Part shown: positions 1 to 9,090 of the stretch, piece by piece
Numbering within the stretch: position 1 is the stretch's first letter
Layout of the letters: every line of letters begins with the position of its first letter
Assembly (NCBI GenBank): GCA_903869365.1
Contig: CAIPYV010000134.1
Location: 1 to 63,313, forward strand
DNA length: 63,313 nucleotides
Direction: 5' to 3'
DNA from: an uncultured Chlorobiaceae bacterium
GTDB lineage: Bacteria > Bacteroidota > Chlorobiia > Chlorobiales > Chlorobiaceae
Notes under the pieces: generated by a model
What the model saw: the letters and a program-made list of their open reading frames with translations, nothing else
What the model was told of the DNA's origin: nothing
Database searches by the model: none
Made by a program: the position numbers and the translations under genes

Positions 1-252
1 GTCGTTGTATAGTCCATGCCAGAGATGCCAATGGAGAATGAATGAAAACTCCTTTGAACGAGCGATAAGGTTTGGATCAGGCATTGAAGGTGGCATTATG
101 GTCTCCTTTATCTGATTTTTTATTCGTTACATACCACTTGTCACTTCATGAAACGGATTTTAAAACCATAAGAAATTAATATGTCAATTGAAATTGAGAG
201 AGCTGTTGAAAGAAATACAAATTTTCACTTAAGCTATAAAACAGATTTTTCA

Positions 253-846
253 ATGTGTGGTCGATTCGTTTTCTTTGAACTCAAGTATTTCATTGAGCAG
301 CTCCACCAGTACGAGCTGCCTTTCGTCGAGAAGCAGGAGATAGACTTTTCAGCAAACTACAACATTGCGCCTGATACCGATATTGTAGCCCTGCTTGGAG
401 ACCAAAGCCATTATACTCTTACGCTTGCCGTAAAGCCATACTTTCGCCATACACTGAACAGGACGCATTGCGTCATCCCTGCCAGTGGCTTCTATGAATG
501 GAAGCAAACCGGCCAGAGTAAAAAGCAGCCATATTACATTCACCGCTCTGATGGCAAGCCCATGGCATTCGCTGGGTTGTGGGATATCTGGAAAGCAGAT
601 GCAAGTGCCGCACCTCTTGTGTCGTGCACCATCATCACCACTGAAGCAAACCGTGAAATGAAAGAAGTGCACAGCCGTATGCCGGTCATTCTCGAACCCG
701 AACACTGGAGTGAGTGGCTGCAGGTCGGCATTCCGGGAGCCAGTGCGTTGCTGCAACCTGCCAAAGATGGCGTACTTGATCTCTATCCAGTTTCAACGAA
801 TGTCAATAATCCGCAATACAGCCAGCACGACTGCATAGAGCGCTAA
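253..846 (+). pseudogene. SRAP/YedK-HMCES family peptidase, internally deleted
   Basis: SRAP proteins crosslink to abasic sites in single-stranded DNA through Cys2, exposed after Met1 removal. The start at 253 gives MCGRF, placing Cys at position 2; the longer reading frame from 181 would bury it, so 253 is preferred. Also visible are the FYEWK segment with the conserved Glu and the HSRMP segment with the conserved His. Between the YNIAP segment and the RTHCVIPASGFYEW segment about 40-45 residues are missing compared with the family, including the WGLIPxWA and NARxET region that carries the active-site Asn. The frame stays open across the deletion, so a shortened protein may be made, but I expect it to be non-functional. 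It overlaps the end of the convergent DUF302 fragment by 4 nt. Confidence 0.7.
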
Positions 847-1040
847 AGAGCATCAAGCACACGCTCAAGCTTTTGCGTGACTTGTATGCCAAACGCCTCC
901 AGATCAGGGTTTCCTATGGTGGAAAATCTTGCTATCGGGTCCATGAACATGAGTGCTGTTTTCCCGTCATCCCTGGTATAAATCACAACATTGCATGGGA
1001 GCAGAACCCCGAGGTTTATTTTTCCGCTTATTGCATCCAA
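843..1040 (-). pseudogene. DUF302 protein, 3' fragment
   Basis: The 65 residues match the C-terminal half of DUF302 proteins: the LGVLLPCNVV strand, the DGKTALMFMDP segment and the GNPDLEAFG...KLERVL tail. The N-terminal half is missing; the sequence just upstream (1041 onward) no longer fits the family and runs into the group II intron-like RNA. Truncation by an insertion or deletion is the simplest reading. Function of the family is not established. Confidence 0.65.
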
Positions 1041-1066
1041 TAATCCTTAACGTACTTTAAAATCCG

Positions 1067-1424
1067 GTGCGACGTGAAGTCGTGTAATTGAATTCTTCTT
1101 TGCAGAACCAACTGTGCCGTCAGTTGGCCCCACCGACACACGCGGGATGAGTAATCAACCGGTGTAAAGCTGTCGGGCAACGTACCTGCAGGAAACTGTA
1201 AGCGAACCCGTGAGGGAATGCTGAATCTGCCAGTAGCAGGCGGAGAGGGTCTGCGTGGACGCAATACTTTGAGGCCCGTCGAAACAAACAGAGAACCAAA
1301 TCAACACAGTGGTGTTGTCGGGTGCCGCAAGGCGCCTTTGCAGAGGCTTGAGCCGTGTGCGGTGAAAATCGCTTGGCGGTTTCTTAGGGGACGGCGGTGC
1401 AGTAATGTGCTGCTGTTACCCGAC
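1067..1424 (+). ncRNA. Group II intron-like ribozyme, no maturase ORF, probably degenerate
   Basis: Begins with GTGCGACGTGAAGTCGTG, a group II intron 5' end (consensus GUGYG). Conserved internal blocks follow: CGCGGGATGAGTAATCAA, the GGCGGAGAGGGTCTG and ACTTTGAGGCCCGTCGAAAC blocks, and ATCAACACAGTGGTGTTG. A domain V-like hairpin lies at 1350-1383, starting GAGCCGTGTGCGGTGAAAA, followed by a domain VI-like segment and a 3' end near ACCCGAC. The RNA is only about 360 nt and has no reverse transcriptase/maturase between the ribozyme core and domain V. Domain V carries an extra U on its 3' strand (GGTTTC where GGTTC is expected) and a mismatch in the stem, so it is probably inactive. A covariance model is needed to fix the ends. 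Confidence 0.72.
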
Positions 1425-1601
1425 TTTCCTGAAGCGACCCCAACTTCTGGCCTACTGTTACGTGAGGTTGGGCAAACGCACTCCCATCTCTTGAGCAACT
1501 CCAATTACCGTTTGACAAGGAGTATGAATTTGCTCAAGACATGGTGGGGATGTAATAGATACCAGATACCTGTTCAGGAGTGCATGCAAATTTTATGGAC
1601 T

Positions 1602-1937
1602 TTACTTGCTATGCTCAACGATATAGGCTACTGAGTTGCCAATCTGGGCATCGGTAAACTCAAGATTGCCTCCCTTTGCTGGCATCAGCCCTGTTTTACC
1701 CTGAAATCCCTTGATTGATTTACTGATTAACACATCCATACCCTGCGCAATACGGGGAGCCCATACCGTTTTGTCGCCGAGTCTTGGTGTTCCCCCCATG
1801 CCGGTTTTGTGGCATACTATACAGGCTGTTTCATAAATCGTTTTACCTGCCTGAAGATCATAGGCAGCTATAGCATCGCTGCAACTCAACGAAAACACAA
1901 AAAAAGCACAAAATATTGCTGAAAAGAATCGTGACAT
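1602..1937 (-). CDS. Cytochrome c-555-like class I c-type cytochrome
   Basis: A 111-residue secreted monoheme cytochrome. Residues 1-24 form a Sec signal peptide. The heme site is CIVCH (Cys39, Cys42, His43) and the likely Met axial ligand is Met85 in GLMPAKGG. The VWAPRIAQGMDVLISKSIKGF segment and the MPAKGG...DAQ...VAYIV end closely resemble the soluble cytochrome c-555 of green sulfur bacteria, which carries electrons to the photosynthetic reaction centre and links thiosulfate oxidation to it. It is transcribed divergently from the cytochrome-porin gene at 2288, with about 350 bp between start codons, so the two may share a regulatory region and an electron-transfer route. The family call is strong; the exact paralogue is not resolved. 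Confidence 0.85.
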   Translation of the reverse strand: MSRFFSAIFCAFFVFSLSCSDAIAAYDLQAGKTIYETACIVCHKTGMGGTPRLGDKTVWAPRIAQGMDVLISKSIKGFQGKTGLMPAKGGNLEFTDAQIGNSVAYIVEHSK

Positions 1938-2287
1938 AAGCTGTATCCCGGGTATGAATGATTGATGTGATGATCTGGAAAATAGGTTATCAATTTAGAA
2001 ATCTACATGAAGGTTCCTAATAAATTTTAATAAATTTTTAAGATAATTTAGAGATTTATTAATTTTTATATAGATTGGCGCTCGTAACGTTAGCTATGGA
2101 ATACTTGCCATTCCAATTGTGAAACATACTCCATGATATTTCACAATTTACCCAGATTGATTCCCTGTAGCCCCTAATTGATAAGATCAGATTATCTGAT
2201 TTTTTCAGAGCGACTCATGTATCGTGCTGCTCTTTTTTTTTGCACAAAAAAACAACCATAACAATCAAACCACGGAGAAAATCTCTT
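1938..2287. other. Divergent intergenic region between the two cytochrome genes
   Basis: AT-rich DNA without a plausible gene. It must hold the promoters of both cytochrome genes. The stretch 2000-2060 is almost entirely A/T. A ribosome binding site GGAG (2274-2277) precedes the ATG at 2288. I see no clear operator or hairpin. Confidence 0.5.
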
Positions 2288-3649
2288 ATGAGGAAAATAA
2301 CATTCGCATCTATCGCAACACTTTGTATGGTACCAATTTTGTCCTGGAGTTCTGAGAGCCAGGCCATACCTTCATGGGGAAGAAAGTACCAGACATCCTG
2401 TCTGATGTGTCACTCTGGTATGCCACAGCGGAATGCTGTTGGTGAAGCTTTCAAGAACAACGGTTATCGCATGCCTTCCGGTGTTGAAGAGGCGTTTACA
2501 AGGCAACAACAGGTCAAGATCGGAAATGAGGAATGGAAAAAAACTCTCGGAGCTCCTGTAGAAAGTTCATACCCCTCGTTTGATCCATTAAGCCTTGCTT
2601 TCAGCGGCAACCTTATTAGCTACAAATCACCGACCCACACCTCTACCGGTGCACTCTCGGCAAAAAAAGAGCTTACATACAACGCTCCTAATGTCGCATC
2701 GCTTTTTTTTGGCGGTTCAGTAGGTGAACATCTCACATTTTTCGGTGAAATCAATGGATTCGGTGGTGCCGCTGTGGAAACCGATAAGGACGTAACTTCC
2801 ACCTCTACAGTTGATACTCCGGTCTCTTCTAATGTCAGGGCGGTCTGGCAATTTTCTCCAGGTCTCAATCTGGCGCTCGGCAACAGCTTCAGCAATGTTA
2901 CCTGGAATGGGGTAGGCGTCGGTGGAGTTGTAAACGTATCGGGTGTGCTTCCTGCTCCTGTAACGTATGCAGAAGTGAACTTCACACGAGGCGACACAGC
3001 AGGGTACTCCCTTACTGCAGGTACCAGCATGGCAGCGAAAACCACAACACCTATTGTGGCAACATCAAATACCATTGATGATCTTCTCTATCTCCGTGGA
3101 AAATTTAAACTGTTTGGTGCAGGTCTGCTCACTGGTGCCAATGGAGACCTTGGTAATCCATATACCGGTCTTGACAACCAGGTAACCATAGGGGCCGGAC
3201 TCTCTTACGCTAAGAATTATATTTCCGGTGTAGCAGATCCGAAAACTCAAATAATTCCAACAATTGGTTTTGTAGGAAATTATACAGGAGAGTCTTTGGT
3301 TTACGGTGCAGATATCCAGGGAGTCTACAAAGACTTTCAGATCGGTGTAGCTGCAAGCCATGATCGTGATCTGCAACTCAATAACTTCAAGATAGAAGCA
3401 GGATACTTTATGTACTCCTGGCTTTTTGCAAAAGTTGCTTACTCAGACATCGCAAATGCAAATGTCATAAAATCAAGTTCCTATGATGTGCATCAGCCCA
3501 CCATTGCTCCAGCACTTTCCGCGTGGTTGTCCCCAGCCGTGTCACTTACAGGGATCTACACCTATTTTACCAAAGAGAGGACTGCCAACGCAATAACCGG
3601 CGTTACCAATCAGAACACTTTTGCTTTAGCTGTAAGAGCAAGTTTCTAA
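2288..3649 (+). CDS. Cyc2-like fused monoheme cytochrome-porin (outer membrane)
   Basis: A 453-residue protein. It starts with a signal peptide (about residues 1-25, ending SESQA). A single heme motif CLMCH (Cys38, Cys41, His42) sits in the pattern A-I-P-S-W-GRKYQTSCLMCH...GEAFKNNGY. The remaining ~400 residues alternate polar and hydrophobic positions with many Gly/Thr/Ser and end in an aromatic (RASF), as in an outer-membrane beta-barrel. This is the architecture of Cyc2, the fused cytochrome-porin that takes electrons from Fe(II) at the cell surface; the heme-proximal pattern (AxPxFAR...CxxCH...FGxxFKxxGY) is recognisably similar. The start at 2288 is chosen over one at 2240 because it gives a standard signal peptide and a GGAG site. 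Substrate (Fe(II) or other) is inference. A terminator follows at 3701. Confidence 0.7.
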   Translation: MRKITFASIATLCMVPILSWSSESQAIPSWGRKYQTSCLMCHSGMPQRNAVGEAFKNNGYRMPSGVEEAFTRQQQVKIGNEEWKKTLGAPVESSYPSFDPLSLAFSGNLISYKSPTHTSTGALSAKKELTYNAPNVASLFFGGSVGEHLTFFGEINGFGGAAVETDKDVTSTSTVDTPVSSNVRAVWQFSPGLNLALGNSFSNVTWNGVGVGGVVNVSGVLPAPVTYAEVNFTRGDTAGYSLTAGTSMAAKTTTPIVATSNTIDDLLYLRGKFKLFGAGLLTGANGDLGNPYTGLDNQVTIGAGLSYAKNYISGVADPKTQIIPTIGFVGNYTGESLVYGADIQGVYKDFQIGVAASHDRDLQLNNFKIEAGYFMYSWLFAKVAYSDIANANVIKSSSYDVHQPTIAPALSAWLSPAVSLTGIYTYFTKERTANAITGVTNQNTFALAVRASF

Positions 3650-3700
3650 ACAGAGATTAACCTCTCTCCTCAAAAAAAGTACCATAGCTATGCGTCTAAA

Positions 3701-3736
3701 GAAAGGCATGATTGTATATATATAATCATGCCTTTC
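3701..3736 (+). terminator. Hairpin downstream of the cytochrome-porin gene
   Basis: Perfect 13-bp inverted repeat GAAAGGCATGATT / AATCATGCCTTTC with a 10-nt AT-rich loop, 51 bp after the stop. It may serve as a terminator from the plus strand; the run of T after it is interrupted. Confidence 0.6.
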
Positions 3737-3756
3737 TACTTTCTTTCTTCATACTT

Positions 3757-4318
3757 TCACTTGAATAATATCGCTCCACCGTGTGCTATACCGAGGCGAT
3801 AACCGTTCCTGATGCGGCTTCCAGCTCTCCGAGTTCTCCGCCGCCAGCCGCACCGCTCACTTGCCTGCAAATGTCGCCACTGCCTGCTGCAGTTCCTCTT
3901 GTTTAGTAACGCTGCGACCAAATGATCGTGAAGTGCAGATACTTTGCTTCGCAGGCCGAACCAGCTCCATCGGCAGGCAGGATTTGCCCTGCAGCACTTT
4001 GCTCCACTGCTGCCCGATGCCCCAGATATCCTCAACCTTGGTGTGTTTCAGCGCAGCCTGTATTTCGTCGGTGCTGCGGAGCACGCAGACGCCTTGATAG
4101 TGCGGGTTCTTTTTGGCCAGCCGGTTGGCAATTTTGGCAAGCGTTTTGGTTGGCGCCATGCCGACGCAAACGGGAATGCCGGTATGCAGGCGGACCGTCT
4201 TGCGCCTTTGCCTGGCATAGTCTGGCAGGTCGAAGCGGCTGAAGCTCGACATATCGAGAAATGCTTCGTCGATGGAATAGACTTCGATCTCTGGAGCAAG
4301 TGCGGCAAGGGTTGACAC
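3757..4318 (-). pseudogene. umuC: umuC (DNA polymerase V catalytic subunit) remnant
   Basis: On the minus strand from 4318 one reads the palm-domain motif YSIDEAFLDM with the catalytic Asp-Glu pair, then the GIPVCVGMAPTKTLAKIANRLAKK segment, then VEDIWGIGQQW, all typical of UmuC. After WSKVLQG the sequence jumps to KSCLPMELVRPAKQSICTSRSFG, losing about 40 residues that normally lie between them. The N-terminal part of the polymerase is absent, and the frame is lost around 3857, where family-like sequence continues only in pieces. The gene is dead. It is the first of a run of broken genes to about 10.1 kb. Confidence 0.8.
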
Positions 4319-4470
4319 TTACCGTACCCGTTCACACGAGGCATAGAAAATATACAATCTGAAGAGGAGAAGGGAAGTTGGTTAAAAAAGTGGCTGCCAT
4401 TCCAGATACCTCTTCGTCGTTCTATATTAGTTGTCTCCAGGAACTGAAGTGAAATCAATCTGAGGAGGCA

Positions 4471-4896
4471 ATGATGGATCATGAAATGATGAATACCTTC
4501 AGTGACAAGCCAATGCTTTCGGCAGATTATGCTGCGCTGCTGGCTTCGGTGAAAGCGCGAGTTCTCGCTGCCCAGTATGAAGCTTTCAAAGCGGTGAACA
4601 AAGAGCTGGTTGTGCTCTATTGGGATATTGGACGGATGATTGTAGAACGGCAGGCGAATGCTGAACATGGTTCAGCTATAGCCGAACAGTTGGCATCCGA
4701 TCTCCATGCTGAGTTTCCGGGAATCAAAGGGTTTTCACGACGCAATGTGTTCTACATGCGGGAATTTTATTTACTCTATTGCGGTGATGAGCGAGTGCAA
4801 CTACTGGTTGCACAAATCGGCTGGACTCATAATCTGATTATTCTTCAGCACTGTATTATGCGTATATTTCGAAAAACAGATAAATTCAACGAATAA
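4471..4896 (+). pseudogene. DUF1016 (YhcG-type) nuclease, N-terminal fragment
   Basis: The first ~115 residues match the DUF1016 N-terminal domain: LYWDIGRMIVERQ, a LASDLHAEFPGIKGFSRRNVFYMREFY block and the start of the VAQIGWTHNLIILQ segment. The C-terminal PD-(D/E)XK nuclease domain of this family is missing: after LQHC the sequence becomes unrelated and stops at 4896. A ribosome binding site (GAGGAGG... before 4471) remains. Truncated remnant; intact homologues occur next to restriction systems. Confidence 0.7.
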
Positions 4897-4936
4897 TTAA
4901 CGTTATCTCCTGAAAAGCATATTCACGAATTCCGCC

Positions 4937-6133
4937 ATGATTCACAGCATCAAACTTGACAATCTACTCTCCTTTGCTTCCGGCAGCCCTGCTCTGGAGT
5001 TAAAAAATCTCAATGTATTGATAGGTGCGAATGGCTCCGGTAAATCCAATCTGATTGAGGCACTTGCTCTTGTGAGAACCACACCACGAACTTCCTCTAA
5101 CGATGATTTTCAACGGACTATCAGTCGTGGCGGAACAATCAGTGAGTGGATATGGAAAGGTGACGCAAGTAATCCTGCCACAATAGAACTTGTCCTTGAT
5201 AACCCTTACTCTACACCTTCAAATCATAAACAACCTCTGCGCCACTTCTTTTCATTCAAGGGAGAGCAACAGAGAGTGATATTCGTTGACGAAACAATAG
5301 AAAATAAAGATCCCTATCCTGACCAGCCCTTTGAGCAATATTTTTATTACCGCTGTTATAAAGGAAAGCCGGTCATCAACTCGGCAATTGAAGGGAAAAG
5401 GAAACTGGGACGGGACAGTGTAAGTGAAGAATTATCCATTCTTGCCCAGCGAAGGGATCCGGATCAATACCCTGAAATAACTTACTTGGCTGATCTGTAT
5501 GAACAGTTCCGCTTTTATCGCGAATGGACTTTTGGAAGGAATACAGTATTCCTCAATCCCCAAAGAGCAGACTTGCGCAATGATCGCCTTGAAGAGGATT
5601 TTTCCAATTTAGGGCTTTTTTTGAACCGCTTAAAAACTCATAAACCAAACAGCAAAAGCTGCTATTCTGAACGGATTAAAGGAGCTTTATAACGGAGTGG
5701 ATGACTTCAATGTTAACGTTGAAGGTGGAACTGTGCAGGTTTTCTTACTGAAGGCGAGTTTACCATTCCTGCGACAAGGCTGTCGGACGGTACACTCCGT
5801 TACTTATGCCTGTTGGCAATATTGTGCGATCCTGATCCACCGCCGCTTCTCTGCATTGAAGAACCTGAACTGGGACTGCATCCTGATGTTCTCCCAAAAC
5901 TTGCGGATTTGCTGATTGATGCTTCGCAAAGAACCCAAATTATTGTTACAACACATTCGGATATCTTGGTTGATGCCATGACCGAAACTCCTGAAAGTGT
6001 GGTGGTTTGTGAAAAACAAGAAGGGAAAACAAGCATGGTGCGCCTCAGCAAGGACGATCTTGCCGTCTGGCTTGATCAGTATCGTTTAGGTCAGCTCTGG
6101 ACACGCGGAGAGATAGGAGGAACCCGGTGGTAA
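4937..6133 (+). pseudogene. AAA ATPase (RecF/OLD-like, defence type), two frameshifts
   Basis: The first part (4937-5692) has the N-terminal strand of SMC/RecF-like ATPases and a Walker A GANGSGKSN. The second part (frame resuming by about 5760, to 6133) has the ABC-type signature region RLSDGTLRYL, Walker B LLCIEEPELGLHPD and the H-loop TTHSDILVD. Between them the reading frame is lost twice: near 5645-5660 (sequence LKELYNGVDDFNVN continues in another frame) and near 5754 (TEGEFTIPATRL in a third). Restored, it would be one ATPase of about 400 residues. It overlaps the DUF4276 gene by 7 nt, the usual layout of two-gene AAA + DUF4276 loci thought to act in phage defence. Confidence 0.78.
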
Positions 6134-6618
6134 AAGCGGTCATTTATCTGGAAGGCGGCGGAGAGTCGAAAGAGCTACACAGCCGTTGCAGGGAAGGCTT
6201 TCGTAAGCTGCTTGAAAAAAATGGATTTAAAGGGAATATGCCCCGACTGGTCGCCTGTGGTAGCAGAAATTCTGTGTTCAGTGATTTCAGGATTGCTCAT
6301 CAAAGCAAGATGCATCCTTTTGTGGCTCTATGGATTGACAGCGAAGATCCTGTTGCCGATATCGAAAAAACATGGGAGCATCTTGAAAAACGTGACGGTT
6401 GGGAAAAACCTGAGAAGAGTTCCAATGAACAAGTGCTTTTTATGACCACCAGCATGGAAACGCTGATTGCAACCGACAGGAATGCACTGAAAGAATGTTT
6501 TAAAAATAATTTTCAGAAATCAGCATTACCTCCACTGAATAATCTGGAAAGCAAGAGCCGGAAAGAGCTGTTTGAACAATCCGAATGTCTTTGTTATCTG
6601 CATGCTGAAGCACAGTGA
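6127..6618 (+). pseudogene. DUF4276 (TOPRIM-like) protein, C-terminally truncated partner of the AAA ATPase
   Basis: A GTG start overlaps the ATPase gene. The protein opens with a hydrophobic strand ending in YLEGGGESKEL, the acidic motif of DUF4276/TOPRIM-like proteins, and later has LWIDSEDP, the second acidic site. A block around FMTTSMETLIATDR is typical of the family. The last dozen residues (after ELFEQSE) do not look like the family and come from the junction with the type III restriction remnant that follows, so the C-terminus is lost. With its ATPase partner frameshifted, the locus should be inactive. Confidence 0.65.
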
Positions 6619-7330
6619 TAACACCATTTCCCGGCGGCAGGAGGTGGGTCGTGGTTTACGGCTCTCCGTTAATCAGAGTGGCGACAGAATGGATCATCCG
6701 GCAACCGTGCATGATATTAATGTATTAACGGTTGTGGCAAGTGAAAGCTATAAAGAGTTTGTGACCAACTTGCAGAAGGAGAGCAGCAATTCCCTCTCTG
6801 CCCGCCCGAGAAAAGCTGATGAGGCCTATCACACAGCGAAGGCAGAAGGGAGACTGGCACCGTTACCACCAGAGCTTGCAGCACAGGCTGAGCAGATTTA
6901 CAAGTTGATCGACAGTGTTTTCAGTGAGTCCCAATTACCACAGGTGGGAGACGACCGCAAACCAAAGGCCAATCCGTTGAACGATAACTTCAACAAGAGA
7001 GAGTTCAAGGAGCTCTGGAACCGGATCAACCACAAGGCTATTGAGAGTAATAAAGTTTTCATTCATTCGTTGGTCAAGTACGACCTTTTGACCATTTTTG
7101 AACTCAACAAGCGGTACGGTTTTACCAAATTCGTCATTGTCGTCCCGTCAGTGGCAATCAAGGAGGGGGTTTACAAAACCCTTCAAATTACTGAAGAGCA
7201 CTTCAAGGGGGCTCTATGCTGGCGTGCCTTTTGAATATTTCCTTTATGACTCCTCGAAGCTGGGGCAAGTGCGTAATTTTGCTACCAGCTCGCAAATCCG
7301 GACAGTTCAGATCGCCATAAATGGTTTGAG
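6617..7330 (+). pseudogene. Type III restriction enzyme (Res) remnants in scrambled order
   Basis: From 6617 the translation gives [17 protein letters not shown] (helicase motif VI region) and [22 protein letters not shown], then a later Res segment ([16 protein letters not shown]). These belong to the C-terminal half of Res. From about 7085 the sequence becomes [26 protein letters not shown] and, after a frameshift near 7200, [28 protein letters not shown], which belong to the N-terminal half. Family order is therefore reversed, so the block is a joined pair of fragments, not a gene with simple decay. Its sequence relation to the res/mod remnants on the other strand at 8661-10024 is worth noting. 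Confidence 0.75.
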
Positions 7331-7771
7331 GCAGAAGATTCTGTCATTGAGGATTTTAAAGACTAAGGTCATCCTGCTCACCAATAAGTCAATGGAGGAA
7401 GGTTGTTATTGAAGGGAATAGTGATGAAAGAGGCGCCAGCACCAGGAATCATCCCATGCACATAGGACTGCTGCTGAACTGCTAATTATTGCAAGGAAGG
7501 GTCATTTACCGCAGGCTGAGTGCTGAGGCAAAAAAGAGTGGCGTTGGTTCGTTATATTATGAGCGTTGCATCTGGATTCCTGTTCCCTTACTCTATTTGA
7601 CTCCATCCACCCATAGCAAAAAAGCCAAACAGCATCACACCCGAAAGTACGGATAACGATTTACAAGCGTGTATCGCAAAGCTGTGAAAAATGGGCCTCG
7701 TCAGTGGTCGAGCCACATCCAGCATTGGCAACGCAAGCAGCGATCATGGATGTGCGGCTGGGTTGCGATTG
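7331..7771. other. No gene recognised
   Basis: Short interrupted frames only. A GCTGAGTGCTGAG copy of the AGTGCTGAG repeat family lies at 7515-7527. Nothing else recognisable. Confidence 0.5.
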
Positions 7772-8086
7772 TCAGGCTATTATTTTCGTGGTATGTGCTG
7801 CTTCTGCGTGCAATTTCAAACCCAGGGCATTTATTACTTTAAGAATGGTATCGAACCCTGGACTTCTCTCCCCGGAGAGAGCCTTGTACAGATTTTCACG
7901 AGACAAACCCGCGTCCCTTGCCACCTGTGTCATTCCTTTTGCCTTTGCGATGTCCCCCAATGCCTTGGTAATAAACGAGATATCTCCATTTGCTTCTTCA
8001 ATGCACATCTCCAGATAAGCGGCCATTTCTTCAGGAGTACGAAGGTGCTCGGATACCTCATATTTTGTTGTAACAGTTTTTGCCAT
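7772..8086 (-). CDS. HigA-like addiction module antidote (XRE family)
   Basis: A 104-residue antitoxin. The C-terminal part is a helix-turn-helix: AKGMTQVARDAGLSRENLYKALSGERSPGFDTILKVINALGLKL. The N-terminal part EHLRTPEEMAAYLEMCIEEANGD is typical of the putative addiction module antidote family that pairs with phage Gp49-like toxins. It lies 9 bp downstream of the toxin gene on the same strand, the toxin-first order usual for higBA. It should neutralise the toxin and repress the operon. Both genes are intact although everything around them is broken, consistent with selection for toxin-antitoxin maintenance. Confidence 0.85.
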   Translation of the reverse strand: MAKTVTTKYEVSEHLRTPEEMAAYLEMCIEEANGDISFITKALGDIAKAKGMTQVARDAGLSRENLYKALSGERSPGFDTILKVINALGLKLHAEAAHTTKIIA

Positions 8087-8095
8087 AGTGAACGC

Positions 8096-8386
8096 CTATA
8101 AATTTTGTGCCAGGTGAAGTGCAGTTTTTATATCTCTGGCTTGAGTGCTTTTATCACCACCAGCCAGCAAAATTATCACTGATCGTTCATGCTGGATGAA
8201 ATAAACCCGATAACCGGGGCCATAATCAATACGCATTTCTGAAATTCCTTCACCAACAGACTTAACATCCCCAGGATTACCTATAGCTATTCTCTCAATT
8301 CTTGCCTGAATGCGTGCACGTGCTCGGATATCTTGCAAGCTGTCGATCCACTTGGCGAAATGGTTGGTTTTACGAATTTCCATCAT
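8096..8386 (-). CDS. HigB/RelE-superfamily toxin (phage Gp49-like)
   Basis: A 96-residue basic protein with the family pattern FAKWIDSLQDIRARARIQARIERIAIGNPGDVKSVGEGISEMRIDYGPGYRVYF...LLAGGDKSTQARDIKTA. These toxins are ribosome-dependent mRNA interferases of the RelE fold. It is the first gene of a two-gene operon with the HigA-like antitoxin, and a short inverted repeat that could be the antitoxin operator lies just upstream. Full family length, no frame damage. Confidence 0.87.
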   Translation of the reverse strand: MMEIRKTNHFAKWIDSLQDIRARARIQARIERIAIGNPGDVKSVGEGISEMRIDYGPGYRVYFIQHERSVIILLAGGDKSTQARDIKTALHLAQNL

Positions 8387-8394
8387 AGCCTCAA

Positions 8395-8412
8395 TGTAGC
8401 CTGTAAACTACA
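8395..8412. promoter_or_regulatory. Candidate operator of the toxin-antitoxin operon
   Basis: Inverted repeat TGTAG-N8-CTACA begins 9 bp upstream of the toxin start codon. Position and symmetry fit autoregulation by the HTH antitoxin. Arms are only 5 bp, so this is tentative. Confidence 0.4.
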
Positions 8413-8660
8413 TCTTATCAACAAGATTATTATGGGAAACGAAAGATGAAATCACGAAACAGCTTGCGACCACGGGTCGTGACTGGGAGGTACATACGCA
8501 GATACCTGATTATTGCTACTCTGGCATCCTTCAACAAGTCGGGCTAGCAGCCTGTCGGACTAAGCGATAAAGCAGTTGGTCACAAAAAAGCCATATCAAG
8601 CGCATAGTACACCAAAAAATCCCCAATTGGCATTTCACTTTGTGGCATGTGGTATCTCAT

Positions 8661-9090
8661 TCATGCTTTCGCGTTGTTCTCTACAATGTGATTCAGCTGT
8701 TCAGTAATGCTTTCCCCTTGCGCGTTCTTCTTTTCAGCAATAAGAAATAGCCCTTTGCCCTTACTTTTTGCTGCCCCACAGTTCGCCGATGTTGCGTTTT
8801 TCTTTGGTGTCGTCGGTTGTAACACGATCTCCGCCTTTGTATTCCACAACCAAAATTCGATCATCGTTGAGCAGGGCGACAAAATCAGGATAGAAGCGGT
8901 CGGTCGAAGTTGGTAACCAGAAGGATGTTTTCGGACGGCCAGAGAGGTTGCGAATCCAGGATTTCAATTTTGGGTGATTGTCGATTACTTGCGCACAATC
9001 AAATTTTTCTCCTTCGCCGTTCAGTTCACCAATGCTGCCGAAAAAATGGTTCTTGAATTGATAGCGTCCCGAATAAGACCAAGCGGCAAC
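8661..9090 (-). pseudogene. Type III restriction enzyme (Res), C-terminal nuclease-domain fragment
   Basis: From about 9075 on the minus strand the translation reads GRYQFKNHFFGSIGEL...FDCAQVIDNHPKLKSWIRNL...SFWLPTSTDRFYPDFVALLNDDRILVVEYKGGD...TDDTKEKRNIGELW. This is the C-terminal PD-(D/E)XK domain of type III Res, with the catalytic D (YPDF) and ExK (VEYKG). The rest of Res is missing: the fragment is joined directly to the mod fragment upstream. It ends at 8661. Confidence 0.8.

Noticed and set aside
4937-6133. Programmed frameshift in the AAA ATPase
   Set aside because: Two separate shifts without a slippery heptamer, among many dead genes, fit decay better.
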